A DNA stretch of 64,000 bases from Achromobacter xylosoxidans A8 (GCF_000165835.1 NC_014640.1:3906001-3970000), one strand, 5' to 3'. Counted from the first letter of the stretch, positions 46,741 to 55,434 are shown. The notes: a model not told the origin generated them from the sequence alone. Translations and numbers: made by a program.

Positions 46741-48359
46741 CACACCTTGAAGCGCGACACGCCGCTGCGCAGGTCGTTGGCCACCAGCGTCAACTCTTCG
46801 ATCGCCAGCGTGGACTGGCGCAGCGATTCCACGGTCTGCTGCGCGGCGTCGCTCAACTGCTGCAGGGCCTGGTTGATCTGCTCGGCGCCGGTGGCCTGCG
46901 CCTGCATGCCTTCGTTGACCATCTGCACGCGCGGCGCCAGGGTCTGCACCTGCTGGATGATTTGCGACAGCTGGTCGCCCACCTGCTGCATGTCGGCCAT
47001 GCCGCGCCGCACTTCTTCGGAGAACTTGTCCATGCCCATGACGCCGGCCGACACCGACGACTGGATCTCGCGCACCATCTGCTCGATATCGTAGGTGGCG
47101 ACGGCGGTCTGGTCCGCCAGCCGGCGGATCTCGGTGGCCACCACCACGAAACCGCGGCCGTACTCGCCCGCCTTCTCGGCCTCGATCGCCGCGTTCAGCG
47201 ACAGCAGGTTGGTCTGGTCAGCCACTTTCGTGATCGTAGTGACTACTTGCGTGATATTACCGGCCTTCTCGTTCAGGATCGCCAGCTTGGCGTTGACCGA
47301 GCCCGCTGCGCCCACCACGTTGCGCATGGTGTCCTCCATGCGCGCCAAGCCCACCTGGCCGCTGCCCGCCAGGGCCGCGGTCTGCTCGGCCGCGCCCGAG
47401 ACTTCGGCCATGGTGCGCACCAGCTCGCGCGAGGTGGCGGAGATTTCGCGCGAGGTGACGCCGATCTCCGTGGTGGTGGCGGCGACCTCGGAAGCCGTGG
47501 CCTGCTGCTGCTTGGAGGTGGCCGCGATCTCGGTCACCGAGGTGGCCACCTGCACCGCCGAGCGCTGCGTCTTGCCGACCAGTCCGGTCAGCTCGTCCAC
47601 CATGCCGTTGAAGCCGGTTTCAATGGCGTTGAATTCGTCCTTGCGCGCCAGCGTCAGGCGCCGCGTCAGATCGCCCCCGCCCGTGGCTTCCAGGGTCTTG
47701 ACGATGGCCCGCATCGGGTTGGCGATGGCGCGCATCAGCATGATGCCGCAGATGATGGCAGCGATGATCGCCAGGGCCAACGACACCAGCATGCGCACTT
47801 CGGCGCTGTCCACCGACTGCCTGATGGCGGCCGCCGCGTCATCGGCCTGCTTCTTGTTTTCCAGCACCATCCTGGCAAGGATGTCGCGGCCCTTGTAGAA
47901 CGCGGGCCGCAGTTCCGCCTTGATCAGCGCCTGCGCTCGCGCCGGGTCCGCCAGCATGGCCGGTGCCAGCACATTGGCGCGGATGCGCTTGTATTCCTGC
48001 AGTTCCTTCTCGAACTCGCTGAACATTCCGCGATCATCTTCGCGCCCGATGGTGCGGCGGTACTGTTCCGTATGGTCCGCCAGCAATTTATCCGTCTCGG
48101 GCAGTCCGGCCAGGATGGTGTTGCGCTCCTGCTCCGTATCCATGTTCAACGCATCCTGCACCACCACGAAACCGGCGAACCAGGAGGCGCGGATCGAGGT
48201 GCTGTAGTAGATGCCTGGCACGGCGTCGTTGTTGATCAACTCGACTTCCGACTCGATGACCAGCAGGCGCCGGTAATCCATCACCACCATCAACGCCATG
48301 ATGGCCAGGATCGCCAGGAAGCTGGCCAGGATGCGCTGGCGTAGTGTCAGATTCTTCAT
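46740..48359 (-). CDS. wspA: WspA: membrane methyl-accepting receptor for surface sensing
   Basis: WspA is the input of the Wsp pathway. It clusters around the cell body and responds to contact with surfaces. The 539-residue receptor has membrane helix 1 at about 10-28 and a periplasmic four-helix-type domain. Membrane helix 2 is at about 190-210 ([19 protein letters not shown]), followed by a HAMP domain and a long signalling coiled coil. The hairpin tip reads [29 protein letters not shown], typical of WspA. It starts the operon. The upstream 48360-48540 region is comparatively AT-rich and should hold the operon promoter. Confidence 0.95.
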   Translation of the reverse strand: MKNLTLRQRILASFLAILAIMALMVVMDYRRLLVIESEVELINNDAVPGIYYSTSIRASWFAGFVVVQDALNMDTEQERNTILAGLPETDKLLADHTEQYRRTIGREDDRGMFSEFEKELQEYKRIRANVLAPAMLADPARAQALIKAELRPAFYKGRDILARMVLENKKQADDAAAAIRQSVDSAEVRMLVSLALAIIAAIICGIMLMRAIANPMRAIVKTLEATGGGDLTRRLTLARKDEFNAIETGFNGMVDELTGLVGKTQRSAVQVATSVTEIAATSKQQQATASEVAATTTEIGVTSREISATSRELVRTMAEVSGAAEQTAALAGSGQVGLARMEDTMRNVVGAAGSVNAKLAILNEKAGNITQVVTTITKVADQTNLLSLNAAIEAEKAGEYGRGFVVVATEIRRLADQTAVATYDIEQMVREIQSSVSAGVMGMDKFSEEVRRGMADMQQVGDQLSQIIQQVQTLAPRVQMVNEGMQAQATGAEQINQALQQLSDAAQQTVESLRQSTLAIEELTLVANDLRSGVSRFKV

Positions 48360-48544
48360 GCCGGGAAACCTCTATGCAAAATCAACTCGTCGATTGGGCC
48401 GAAATATTCTGGAACAGAACAGGGGACACAAGGCTGTCCATTTATTACGGGATGTTGTGAGTTGGATGACAATTATTGCAAAGGCAAAGGCCCCCAGCCA
48501 CGGAAAACGCTGAATTTGCGGCAAATATGGCGGTTTGCGTCGGG

Positions 48545-48572
48545 AAAAAGCAAAGCCCTCTTACAAGGGCTT
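48545..48572 (-). terminator. Rho-independent terminator of the amidase gene
   Basis: On the minus strand a 7-bp stem AAGCCCT/AGGGCTT is followed by TGCTTTTT. It starts about 36 bases after the amidase stop and prevents read-through into the wsp promoter region. Confidence 0.82.
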
Positions 48573-48607
48573 GTCTTTTCCCGCAACAATGCGTACCGGA
48601 CCCGTTT

Positions 48608-50074
48608 TCAGGCGGTATCGCCCCACAGTGTGGCGGGTGGCCTGGATTCCACCCAGTCGCGCGCCTGTCCGTAGGCATGCGCCAACTGCAGCACGGCCAG
48701 GTCGGCCTGGGGCGGTCCGATCAGTTGCATGCCCATGGGCAGCCCGGCTGCGTTGAACCCCACCGGCACGCTGATCACCGGGCAGCCCGCCAGGGTCCAG
48801 GGCGTGACGGTCTCCATCCAGCGGTGATACGTGTCCATGGGGCGCCCGGCGATCTCCTTGGGCCAGTCCAGCGCCGCATCGAAAGGAAACACCTGGGCCG
48901 ACGGCACAGCCAGATAATCCACGTCCTCGAACATGCGCAGCACGGTCTGGTACCAGGCGCTGCGCTCTTCAGTGGCCTGGTAGACCTGCCGCGCCGTCAT
49001 GCCCTCCAGCCCTTCGACCTCCCAAATCACGGCCGGCTTGACCAGCTTGCGCGTTTCGGGATTGTGGACCAGGGGGTGGAGCTGTCCGCCCACCATCAGA
49101 TGGCGGTGGGCCAGCCAGATCCGCCACAGGCGTTCGCCGGCAAACGGCACCTGGTAGTCGACCGCCTCGCAGCCTGTCTGCGCCAGATCGGCCAGCGCCT
49201 GCTCGCACAGTTCCAGGATGCCTGCCTCCATCGGCAGGTAACCGCTCCAGTCGCCCAGCCAGCCCACGCGCTTGCCGCGCAGGTCGGCGTCCAGCGGCTG
49301 GGCGAACTGGGCCGGGTCGCCGGTCAGGGACAGCGGCACGCGCTTGTCCGGCCCCGCCATCACGGACAGCAGCATGGCCACGTCGCGCGGCGAACGGCCC
49401 ATCGGCCCTTCGTAGGCCAACTGCTTGAGGAATACCTCGGTCGACGGCCCATAGGGCACCCGGCCGGCCGAGGGCCGCATGCCGTAGACGTTGCAGAACG
49501 CCGCGGGATTGCGCAGCGAGCCGCCGAAATCACTGCCGTCCGCCACCGGCAGCATGCGCGCCGCCAGGGCCGCCGCCGCCCCGCCGCTGCTGCCGCCCGC
49601 GGTCCTGGACGGATCGTAGGGGTTGCCGGTGACGCCGTACACCGGGTTATAGGTATGCGAGCCCAGGCCGAACTCCGGCACGTTGCTGCGGCCGATGAAG
49701 ATGGCGCCGGACGCACGCATGCGCTCGATAATGATGGAGTCGTGCGCCGTGACCTGATCCTTGTAGACCAGCGAGCCCATGGACGTGACCATGCCGCGCA
49801 CCGCGGTCAGGTCCTTGGGCGCTTGCGGCATGCCATGCAGAAAGCCCAGCCATTGGCCCGCGGCCAGCTGAGCATCGCGCTCATCGGCCTCGCGCAGCAG
49901 TTCGTCGCTGTCGCGCCGGGCGACGATGGCGTTCAGCTTCGGGTTGACCCGGTCGATGTGAGCCAAATAGGCGGCCATAACCTCGCGGCAGGACACCTGG
50001 CGCTGCCGGATCGCCTCGGACAGCGCGTGGGCGGGCATGGCCACGATGTCATTCAACGGGGCGGCGATGGACAT
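48608..50074 (-). CDS. Amidase signature family enzyme
   Basis: This 488-residue hydrolase of the amidase signature family uses the Ser-cisSer-Lys triad. The lysine is in MPQAPKDLTAVRG (the usual PxxxKD motif), the cis-serine in TAGGSSGGAAAALAAR, and the nucleophile in GSDFGGSLRNPAAFC (usually GSDTGGSIR). ATG at 50074 has AAGGAG seven bases upstream, while the longer frame (50161) has nothing in its favour. The enzyme cleaves an amide, possibly an aryl or alkyl amide, or acts on peptides. The substrate is unknown. It ends in a terminator and has no evident partner. Confidence 0.9.
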   Translation of the reverse strand: MSIAAPLNDIVAMPAHALSEAIRQRQVSCREVMAAYLAHIDRVNPKLNAIVARRDSDELLREADERDAQLAAGQWLGFLHGMPQAPKDLTAVRGMVTSMGSLVYKDQVTAHDSIIIERMRASGAIFIGRSNVPEFGLGSHTYNPVYGVTGNPYDPSRTAGGSSGGAAAALAARMLPVADGSDFGGSLRNPAAFCNVYGMRPSAGRVPYGPSTEVFLKQLAYEGPMGRSPRDVAMLLSVMAGPDKRVPLSLTGDPAQFAQPLDADLRGKRVGWLGDWSGYLPMEAGILELCEQALADLAQTGCEAVDYQVPFAGERLWRIWLAHRHLMVGGQLHPLVHNPETRKLVKPAVIWEVEGLEGMTARQVYQATEERSAWYQTVLRMFEDVDYLAVPSAQVFPFDAALDWPKEIAGRPMDTYHRWMETVTPWTLAGCPVISVPVGFNAAGLPMGMQLIGPPQADLAVLQLAHAYGQARDWVESRPPATLWGDTA

Positions 50075-50176
50075 GCTTGTCTCCTTTATGGCGCACCTCG
50101 AAACGGGGCGCCTTGTCATATTGGGCGGCGCTGGCCGGACACCGGCCGCGCAGGCAGACAATATTACGCCCGCGGA

Positions 50177-50572
50177 TCAGGAGGGCTCGTTGGACACCGT
50201 ATCGAACCCCGACTTTCCTTTCCTGTCGAACAGGCAGGACGCGACAAACTCGCGTTTCCTGCCGCTGGCGTCCGTGAAGGTGTAGTCGGTGCTGATCATC
50301 CATACCAACGGCCCGACGTCCTGCATCACGTCGTAGACGTCGGGAACGTCCAGGTCGGTCGCCTGGTACAACGGCGAGCTCTGGTCTTCGGCGACCATCT
50401 GCTTGAGGATCGCGGGAGTTTCCTTCCTGCATAGCGTGATCAGGTCGCCCGCCTTTTTCTTGGACCACAGGTCCGCGTCCGTGTAAGGCAAGTCGCGCTC
50501 GCGGGCCAAGGCGGGATTGGACGCCAAGACGCAGAGCAGGCCGCAAGCAGCCAGGAAACGGGAACGGGTCAT
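50177..50572 (-). CDS. Small exported protein of unknown function
   Basis: The 131-residue protein has a Sec signal peptide at residues 1-24 (MTRSRFLAACGLLCVLASNPALA). The mature part is about 107 residues with two cysteines (in ITLCRKE and VASCLFDRKG) that could form a disulfide. I see no known domain. The middle part DLDVPDVYDVMQDVGPLVWMI and the C-terminal SGRKREFVASCLFDRKGKSGFD suggest a compact periplasmic beta-rich protein, with a C-terminal layout like lysozyme-inhibitor or DUF-type proteins. The ATG at 50572 is chosen for the signal peptide, but its ribosome site is weak. It lies between the amidase and helicase genes on the same strand. Confidence 0.65.
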   Translation of the reverse strand: MTRSRFLAACGLLCVLASNPALARERDLPYTDADLWSKKKAGDLITLCRKETPAILKQMVAEDQSSPLYQATDLDVPDVYDVMQDVGPLVWMISTDYTFTDASGRKREFVASCLFDRKGKSGFDTVSNEPS

Positions 50573-50682
50573 CGATGCATCCGAAGTCAGAAAAACGAAG
50601 GCCGGATGATACGCGAGGTAGGCGCAATCCCTTGCGCCAGATCGAGACACCGCCAGCCGCTGACGGAACTGCGCCCGCCTGA

Positions 50683-52953
50683 TCAGTCCACCCGCCACCA
50701 ACCTGGCAGCAGGCCGCGCACCTTGGCGCGGCGATAGCGGTCGTCGATCAGGTGCACCGTGCCCACGTCGTGCTCGGTGCGGATGACGCGGCCCGCGGCC
50801 TGCACCACTTTCTGCATGCCGGGATACAGGTAGGTGTAGTCGTAGCCGTTCTCCACGCCATAGCGCTGGTCCATGGCGCGCTTCATGTTTTCGTTCACGG
50901 CATTTACCTGCGGCAGTCCCAGCGTGGCGATGAAGGCGCCGATCAAACGCTTGCCGGGCAAGTCCACCCCTTCCGAGAAAGCGCCGCCCAGCACCGCGAA
51001 GCCCACGCCCTGCCCGGCTTCTGTAAAGCGCGCCAGGAAAGCGGCGCGGCCGGCCTCGTCCATGCCTGGGGTCTGCAGCCAGATCGGCACGGCGGGGTGG
51101 CGCTCGCGCATCAGATCCGACACCTGGCGCAGATAGTCGAAGCTACTGAGAAAGCCCAGGTAGTTCCCTGGCCGCTCCGCGTATTGCCGCGCAATCAGCT
51201 CGACGATGGGTTCCAGCGAGCGTTCGCGGTCGCGATAGCGCGTGGACACGTTGCCCACCACGCGCACCGCCAATTGCTCGGCCTGGAACGGCGCGGCCAC
51301 GTCGAGCCAGGGCGTGGCCGCGGGCAGGCCCAGCGTGTCACGGTAGAACTGCTGCGGGCTCAGCGTGCCGGAAAACAGCACGGTAGCGTGCGCCGCCGCG
51401 TAGCGCGCCGCCAGATACGGCGCCGGGATCACGTTGCGCACGCACAGCACAGAAGGCGGTGTCTTGGCGCCGGCGGCGCTTGCCTCCGACCGGGTCACAT
51501 CGAACAACGCGTGCGAGCCGAACTGTTCCGCCAGCCGCATGAACTGCAAGGCCTCGAAGTAGAACGCCAGCACCGGATCGTCCTGCGGCAACGGCGATTC
51601 GGCCATGTATTCCATGATCGCGCCCACCGCCTTCTGCACCGCGGCCAGCACCCCGGCCGCCACCTCGTCATAAGCCTGATAGCGTTCCGCCTGCTTCTTG
51701 TTGAGCGCATTCCAGGAGCGTTGCAGTCCGTCCAGGGATTTCTTCAGCGCCTTGGGCGCGGCGTAGCGCGCGGCCGCCAGCGAGGCCTGGTCGAGCTCGC
51801 CCGTGTACATGCGACGCGCCCGGTCGACCAGGTTGTGGGCCTCGTCCACCAGCACCGCCACCTTCCATTGGTAGACCTGCGTCATGGCGTACAGCATTGC
51901 CGTGGCGTCGTAGTAGTAGTTGTAGTCGCCCACCACCACGTCGCTCCAGCGGATCAGCTCCTGCGACAGGTAGTACGGGCAGACCTGGTGCTCGCGCGCG
52001 GCGGCCGCTACCGTGGCGGCATCCAGGCGCGCATGCGCCAGCGCGGCCTCGCGCGCCTGCGGCAAGCGGTCGTAGAAGCCCTGGGCCAGCGGGCAGGATT
52101 CGCCGTGGCAGGCCAGGTCCGGATGCACGCAGGTCTTGTCGCGCGCCTGCAGGTCCAGCACCCGCAGGCCAGGCGCGGCGGGCTGCGCGTTGACGGTGTC
52201 CAGCGCTTCCAGCGCCAGGCCGCGCCCCGGGCTCTTGGCCGCCAGGAAGAAGATCTTGTCCAGGCCCGCGCCCGGGCTGGCCTTGAGCAGCGGGAAGATC
52301 GTGCCCAGTGTCTTGCCTATGCCGGTGGGCGCCTGGGCCATCAGACAGCCGCCGTCGCGTGCCGTGCGGTAGGCAGCCACGGCCAGCTCGCGCTGCCCGG
52401 CGCGGAATTCGCCGTGCGGAAACTTCAGCGCCTCCAGCGCCGCATCGCGTGATTGGCGGTGCGCCAGTTCGGTCGTCGCCCAGGCCAGGAAACGTCCGCA
52501 TTGCTCGCGAAAAAACGCTTCCAGCGCGGCGGCCTCGTGCGTTTCCGCCAGCACCGTCTCTTCCTCGGTGACCACGTTGAAATACACCAGCGCCACGCGC
52601 AGGCTACCGAGTCCGCGCGCCTGGCACAGCAGATGTCCGTATACCTTGGCCTGTGCCCAATGCACGGCGCGGTGGTTGTCGCGCACGCTGTCCAGCTGGC
52701 CGCGGTAGGTCTTGATCTCTTCGAGCTGGTTGGCCGCGGGGTCGTAGCCATCGGCGCGGCCGCGCACCAGCAGGGTTTCATGCTGCCCGGACAGGGCCAC
52801 TTCGGTCTCGTACGCCGGCCCGCGGCGGCCCGTCACGGTCGCGTGGCCCGCCATGCCCTCCAGGCCCGTGGGCGCGGGCGTGAAGCGCAGGTCCAGGTCC
52901 CCTGTCCGCGCCGTAAATTCGCACAGCGCGCGCACCGCCACCGCGTAGCTCAT
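50683..52953 (-). CDS. XPD/DinG-like Fe-S helicase fused to a PD-(D/E)XK domain
   Basis: This 756-residue DNA repair-type helicase has an N-terminal PD-(D/E)XK-like segment: VRGRADGYDP (Asp68) and EEIKTYRG (Glu79-x-Lys81). Such domains support nuclease activity or DNA binding. The helicase motor follows, with Walker A APTGIGKT (208-215) and Walker B VDEAH (369-373). An Fe-S cluster cysteine set is at Cys275, 282, 287 and 325. The late motifs read VLGGAFSEGVDLPGKRL and QAAGRVIRTEHD. The ATG at 52953 overlaps the stop of the FAN1-type gene (ATGA), so both are made from one message. It likely works with that nuclease in DNA crosslink or structure repair (inference). Confidence 0.9.
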   Translation of the reverse strand: MSYAVAVRALCEFTARTGDLDLRFTPAPTGLEGMAGHATVTGRRGPAYETEVALSGQHETLLVRGRADGYDPAANQLEEIKTYRGQLDSVRDNHRAVHWAQAKVYGHLLCQARGLGSLRVALVYFNVVTEEETVLAETHEAAALEAFFREQCGRFLAWATTELAHRQSRDAALEALKFPHGEFRAGQRELAVAAYRTARDGGCLMAQAPTGIGKTLGTIFPLLKASPGAGLDKIFFLAAKSPGRGLALEALDTVNAQPAAPGLRVLDLQARDKTCVHPDLACHGESCPLAQGFYDRLPQAREAALAHARLDAATVAAAAREHQVCPYYLSQELIRWSDVVVGDYNYYYDATAMLYAMTQVYQWKVAVLVDEAHNLVDRARRMYTGELDQASLAAARYAAPKALKKSLDGLQRSWNALNKKQAERYQAYDEVAAGVLAAVQKAVGAIMEYMAESPLPQDDPVLAFYFEALQFMRLAEQFGSHALFDVTRSEASAAGAKTPPSVLCVRNVIPAPYLAARYAAAHATVLFSGTLSPQQFYRDTLGLPAATPWLDVAAPFQAEQLAVRVVGNVSTRYRDRERSLEPIVELIARQYAERPGNYLGFLSSFDYLRQVSDLMRERHPAVPIWLQTPGMDEAGRAAFLARFTEAGQGVGFAVLGGAFSEGVDLPGKRLIGAFIATLGLPQVNAVNENMKRAMDQRYGVENGYDYTYLYPGMQKVVQAAGRVIRTEHDVGTVHLIDDRYRRAKVRGLLPGWWRVD

Positions 52954-54593
52954 GCCGCGTCCTCGCGCCAGCTGACGTGGCACACCCGCACCGGCATGCC
53001 GTGCGACACGCAGTACTGCAGCCAGCGGATCTGGTTGTCCTGCAGCTTGTCGCCCGGACCCTTGACCTCGATCAGCTCGTAGCGGCGCTCGGACGGCCAG
53101 AAGCGGATCAGGTCCGGCAGGCCGGAGCGGTTGGTCTTGACGTCGCGCAGCAAGCGTTCAAAGAACAGCTTCAGATGCGCGGCCGGCAGGCATTCCAGCG
53201 CCTGCGTCAGCAAGTCCTCGGACAGCGAACCCCAGAACACGAAAGGCGATTGCAGGCCCGACTTGTCGGCGTAGCGTTGCAGGATCAAGTCCCGGTAGTC
53301 CGGCCTGTCCAGCTGCGCCAGGCATTGCGCGAACAGCGCCGCGCGGCGCTGGTGGAAATCCGGCGCGTCCAGGTCGGCAGGACCACGTTGGAACGGATGG
53401 AAGAAGGCGCCCGGCAAGGGCGCGAATACGGCCGGCCAGCACAGCAGCCCGAACAGCGAATTAATCAGCGCGTTTTCCACGTAGTGCACGGGCGCGTCGT
53501 CCCGGTGCAGATGGTCGCGCGTGACGAACTCCACCGGGGCGGGCTCGGTCGGCCGAGCCAGCGTCAGGTCGGTGCGCAGCAAGGCGGGAGCCGGCTCGCG
53601 CGCCGGGACGCCCTGCCCCGCGCCCCGATACAGGCGCGGCCACATGCGCGCCAGGCGCTGGCTTTCCTCTTCGCTTTCGGGCGCGGCCTGCGCCTGCAGC
53701 GCCAGGGCCAGCGCATCATCGGGCCGCGCCATGCGCTCATACACGCGGATGCGGCGGTGGCGCGCGCCGGGATACGCGCAGGCCTCGTATACGCGTTGCG
53801 CCGCGTCCCAGTCCCGCGCCCGCTCGCAAGCCTGCCCGATGCGCAGCAGCACCTTGGCGCGGCGCTTTTCCAGCCAGGGATTGCCGCTGGCACAGGCCTG
53901 CACGGCCTGCATCAACGCATCGGCGTCGGCCCCTTCGTCCAGCGCCACGCGGCAGGCGTGCAGCGCCAGATAACAATCCACGTCTTCCCGCGTCTGGAAG
54001 GCGCGGGAAGATGCGTCGAACGGCACCGTCTCGTACTGGAACACGCCCAGGTCGGCCAGCACGAACTCCGACCAATCCTGATGCAGATTGCCGAAGAACA
54101 TCAGGCGGAAGCGCTCGCAGATATCCGTCACGGTCACGCGCCAGACCGGCTCGTCCGCGCCCGGGTTCCATTGCGCGTAAGGCCGCGCCTCCGCGTTGGC
54201 CGCGCGCGCGGCCTCCAACAGATCGCCCTTGCGCGAGGCGAATCTGACCGGCACATCCGCAAACATGCGGTTCAGCTCCGGCTTGGTGTGCAGGCCGAAC
54301 AACTCGTCCAGCGTCATCGGCGCCCGCGCGTCCAGCCAGCCCAGCGCCAACAGCGGCTGGGCTGCCGCCTCGGCCGCGCCGATCTCTTCATAGACCAGCC
54401 GGCCGGCGCGGAACCACGGGCCGCGCCGCATCAGCATGCGCACCATCAGCGCCTGGGAGGCCTGCGGCAAGGCCGGGAAATCCGCCATGAAACGGCGCTC
54501 GGCGTCATCCAGCAGGTCGGCGTAGCGCTCGCCCACCCACGTCAATGCGCGCTGGAAGTTGTGCAGATAGTAGTAGCGGTAGGCGGGAAACAT
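52950..54593 (-). CDS. FAN1-type VRR-NUC structure-specific nuclease
   Basis: This 547-residue protein belongs to the bacterial FAN1 group, whose members cut 5'-flap and crosslinked DNA. The C-terminal VRR-NUC domain holds the catalytic motif as GLPDL (Asp494), then IEVKGPGDKLQDNQ (Glu509 and Lys511), with RWLQYC after it. The body is helical: an N-terminal SAP-like region (residues about 1-150), then a tetratricopeptide-like stretch with RAKVLLRIGQACERARDWDAAQRVYEACAYPG (about 250-285). The start is the ATG at 54593. The Shine-Dalgarno is weak, and the leader is short. It is the first gene of the operon with the helicase-nuclease. Confidence 0.9.
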   Translation of the reverse strand: MFPAYRYYYLHNFQRALTWVGERYADLLDDAERRFMADFPALPQASQALMVRMLMRRGPWFRAGRLVYEEIGAAEAAAQPLLALGWLDARAPMTLDELFGLHTKPELNRMFADVPVRFASRKGDLLEAARAANAEARPYAQWNPGADEPVWRVTVTDICERFRLMFFGNLHQDWSEFVLADLGVFQYETVPFDASSRAFQTREDVDCYLALHACRVALDEGADADALMQAVQACASGNPWLEKRRAKVLLRIGQACERARDWDAAQRVYEACAYPGARHRRIRVYERMARPDDALALALQAQAAPESEEESQRLARMWPRLYRGAGQGVPAREPAPALLRTDLTLARPTEPAPVEFVTRDHLHRDDAPVHYVENALINSLFGLLCWPAVFAPLPGAFFHPFQRGPADLDAPDFHQRRAALFAQCLAQLDRPDYRDLILQRYADKSGLQSPFVFWGSLSEDLLTQALECLPAAHLKLFFERLLRDVKTNRSGLPDLIRFWPSERRYELIEVKGPGDKLQDNQIRWLQYCVSHGMPVRVCHVSWREDAA

Positions 54594-54609
54594 CGGCCGG
54601 GCCGGATAA

Positions 54610-54633
54610 CTGGATATTTATCCAGCAATCATA
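54610..54633 (-). promoter_or_regulatory. LexA-like box overlapping the FAN1 operon promoter
   Basis: The box reads CTGGATAAATATCCAG on the minus strand (54625 to 54610), that is CTG-N10-CAG with 7-base arms, the general form of the SOS operator. A -10-like TATGAT (54633-54628) just upstream would put the transcript start inside it. The box departs from the consensus CTGT...ACAG at the symmetric fourth bases (G and C). No good -35 is seen. Confidence 0.6.
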
Positions 54634-54662
54634 GCAGGCGCGGCCGGCTGGCGTGCGCCGCT

Positions 54663-55175
54663 TCAGTCCTGCCCGTGACGCAGCAGATGGAACCCTTCGC
54701 CTTCGTCCGGCTCGACGAAGTACGCGGTGATCGCGTCGTACTGTTCGTCCGTGGTGGTGTAGGGATGCGTGCCCGACGCGTTGCGGGCGCGCAGCCTGGC
54801 CTTGCAGACCTCGTCGGGCAGATCCAGGTAATGCAGCCGATGGGCGCAGCCGGCATCTTGCGCCACTTGGCGCAGCCATTCGCGGCTGCGTCGCGTGTTG
54901 GCCGGGAAGTCCAGCACCACCGACAAACCCGCCCGCACCAGCGCCGCCACGTGGCTGCCCATGGCGTTGCGCAGACGGCTGGCGCAGCGGGCGTAGTCGG
55001 CCAGGTCCACGATTTCTCCCGGATAGAGCGCCGCCAGCCAGCTGTCCTCGCTGAGCAGGATGGTGCCGGGCTGCGCCGCCAGTTGCTGCGCCAGCGTGGA
55101 TTTGCCGGAGCCGATCTTGCCGCACAGGAAGTGCAGCATGGGCGTGGCCGAGGGGGAAGGATCAGTGGACATCAT
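54663..55175 (-). CDS. Small P-loop kinase / AAA_33-type ATP-binding protein
   Basis: This is a 170-residue protein of the zeta-toxin/chloramphenicol-phosphotransferase-like P-loop kinase fold. It has Walker A FLCGKIGSGKSTLAQQLA (residues about 17-34), a DxD-like LLSEDSWLAALYPGE region and a LVLDFPANTRRSREW segment. A C-terminal LPDEVCKARLRARN lid helix follows, then EPDEGEGFHLLRH. It would transfer phosphate from ATP to a small molecule, with target unknown. ATG at 55175 follows AGGAG, with a second ATG immediately after. It is the only gene directly downstream of an amino-acid-type attenuator (55222-55291), so its expression may respond to Ile/Thr supply. Confidence 0.8.
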   Translation of the reverse strand: MMSTDPSPSATPMLHFLCGKIGSGKSTLAQQLAAQPGTILLSEDSWLAALYPGEIVDLADYARCASRLRNAMGSHVAALVRAGLSVVLDFPANTRRSREWLRQVAQDAGCAHRLHYLDLPDEVCKARLRARNASGTHPYTTTDEQYDAITAYFVEPDEGEGFHLLRHGQD

Positions 55176-55218
55176 GAAGTGCTCTCCTGGGAAAAACTGC
55201 AGACAGGAGGCGGGCAAC

Positions 55219-55242
55219 AAAAAACCCGCCTCTGGCGGGTTT
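55219..55242 (-). terminator. Attenuator terminator upstream of the kinase gene
   Basis: On the minus strand AAACCCGCC-AGA-GGCGGGTTT runs directly into further T residues (six T at 55224-55219). The 9-bp GC stem with a T-run is a strong intrinsic terminator. It ends about 44 bases before the kinase start codon and follows a leader peptide, so it would stop most transcripts before the gene unless antitermination occurs. Confidence 0.87.
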
Positions 55243-55291
55243 ATGTAGCGATGTACCGACGCGCGCTAACCCACCATGGACCTGATGGTGG
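55222..55291 (-). promoter_or_regulatory. Transcription attenuator (regions 1-4), Ile/Thr type
   Basis: Four segments can pair in two exclusive ways on the minus strand. Region 1 is CCACCAT (55291-55285), over the Thr-Thr-Ile codons. Region 2 is ATGGTGGGTT (55277-55268). Region 3 is AAACCCGCC (55242-55234). Region 4 is GGCGGGTTT (55230-55222). Pairing 1:2 has 7 bp and leaves the 3:4 terminator free. Pairing 2:3 (GGTGGGTT with AACCCGCC) has 8 bp, one of them a G-U pair. AGCG/CGCT extends it, and it destroys the terminator. A ribosome stalled at the Ile/Thr codons would cover region 1 and favour 2:3. Confidence 0.7.
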
Positions 55292-55328
55292 TAATAATCA
55301 GCGCGAGGGAAGTTGCGGGACTATGCAT
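55266..55328 (-). CDS. Leader peptide of the kinase-gene attenuator
   Basis: This 20-residue open frame starts ATG at 55328 and ends TAG at 55266. Its sequence is MHSPATSLAL followed by IITTIRSMVG. It contains three Ile and two Thr codons in a run (ATT ATT ACC ACC ATC), with Leu, Met and Val nearby, as in leaders of branched-chain/threonine operons. It overlaps the region 1 and 2 hairpin and precedes the terminator by 24 bases. No ribosome site precedes the ATG. A TTGACA (55364-55359) lies upstream at a distance that would place the transcript start at or near the ATG, so the leader may be translated leaderless. The peptide itself has no expected function. Confidence 0.65.
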   Translation of the reverse strand: MHSPATSLALIITTIRSMVG

Positions 55329-55434
55329 GTAGCGTAGCGTGCGCCCGGCATCGGGGCTTGTCAAATCGCCCATGAAAAACGCGGCCCCGGCCATGAGTCC
55401 TTCGCCAGCTGCTGACCCGACACGGTACGCCCGT

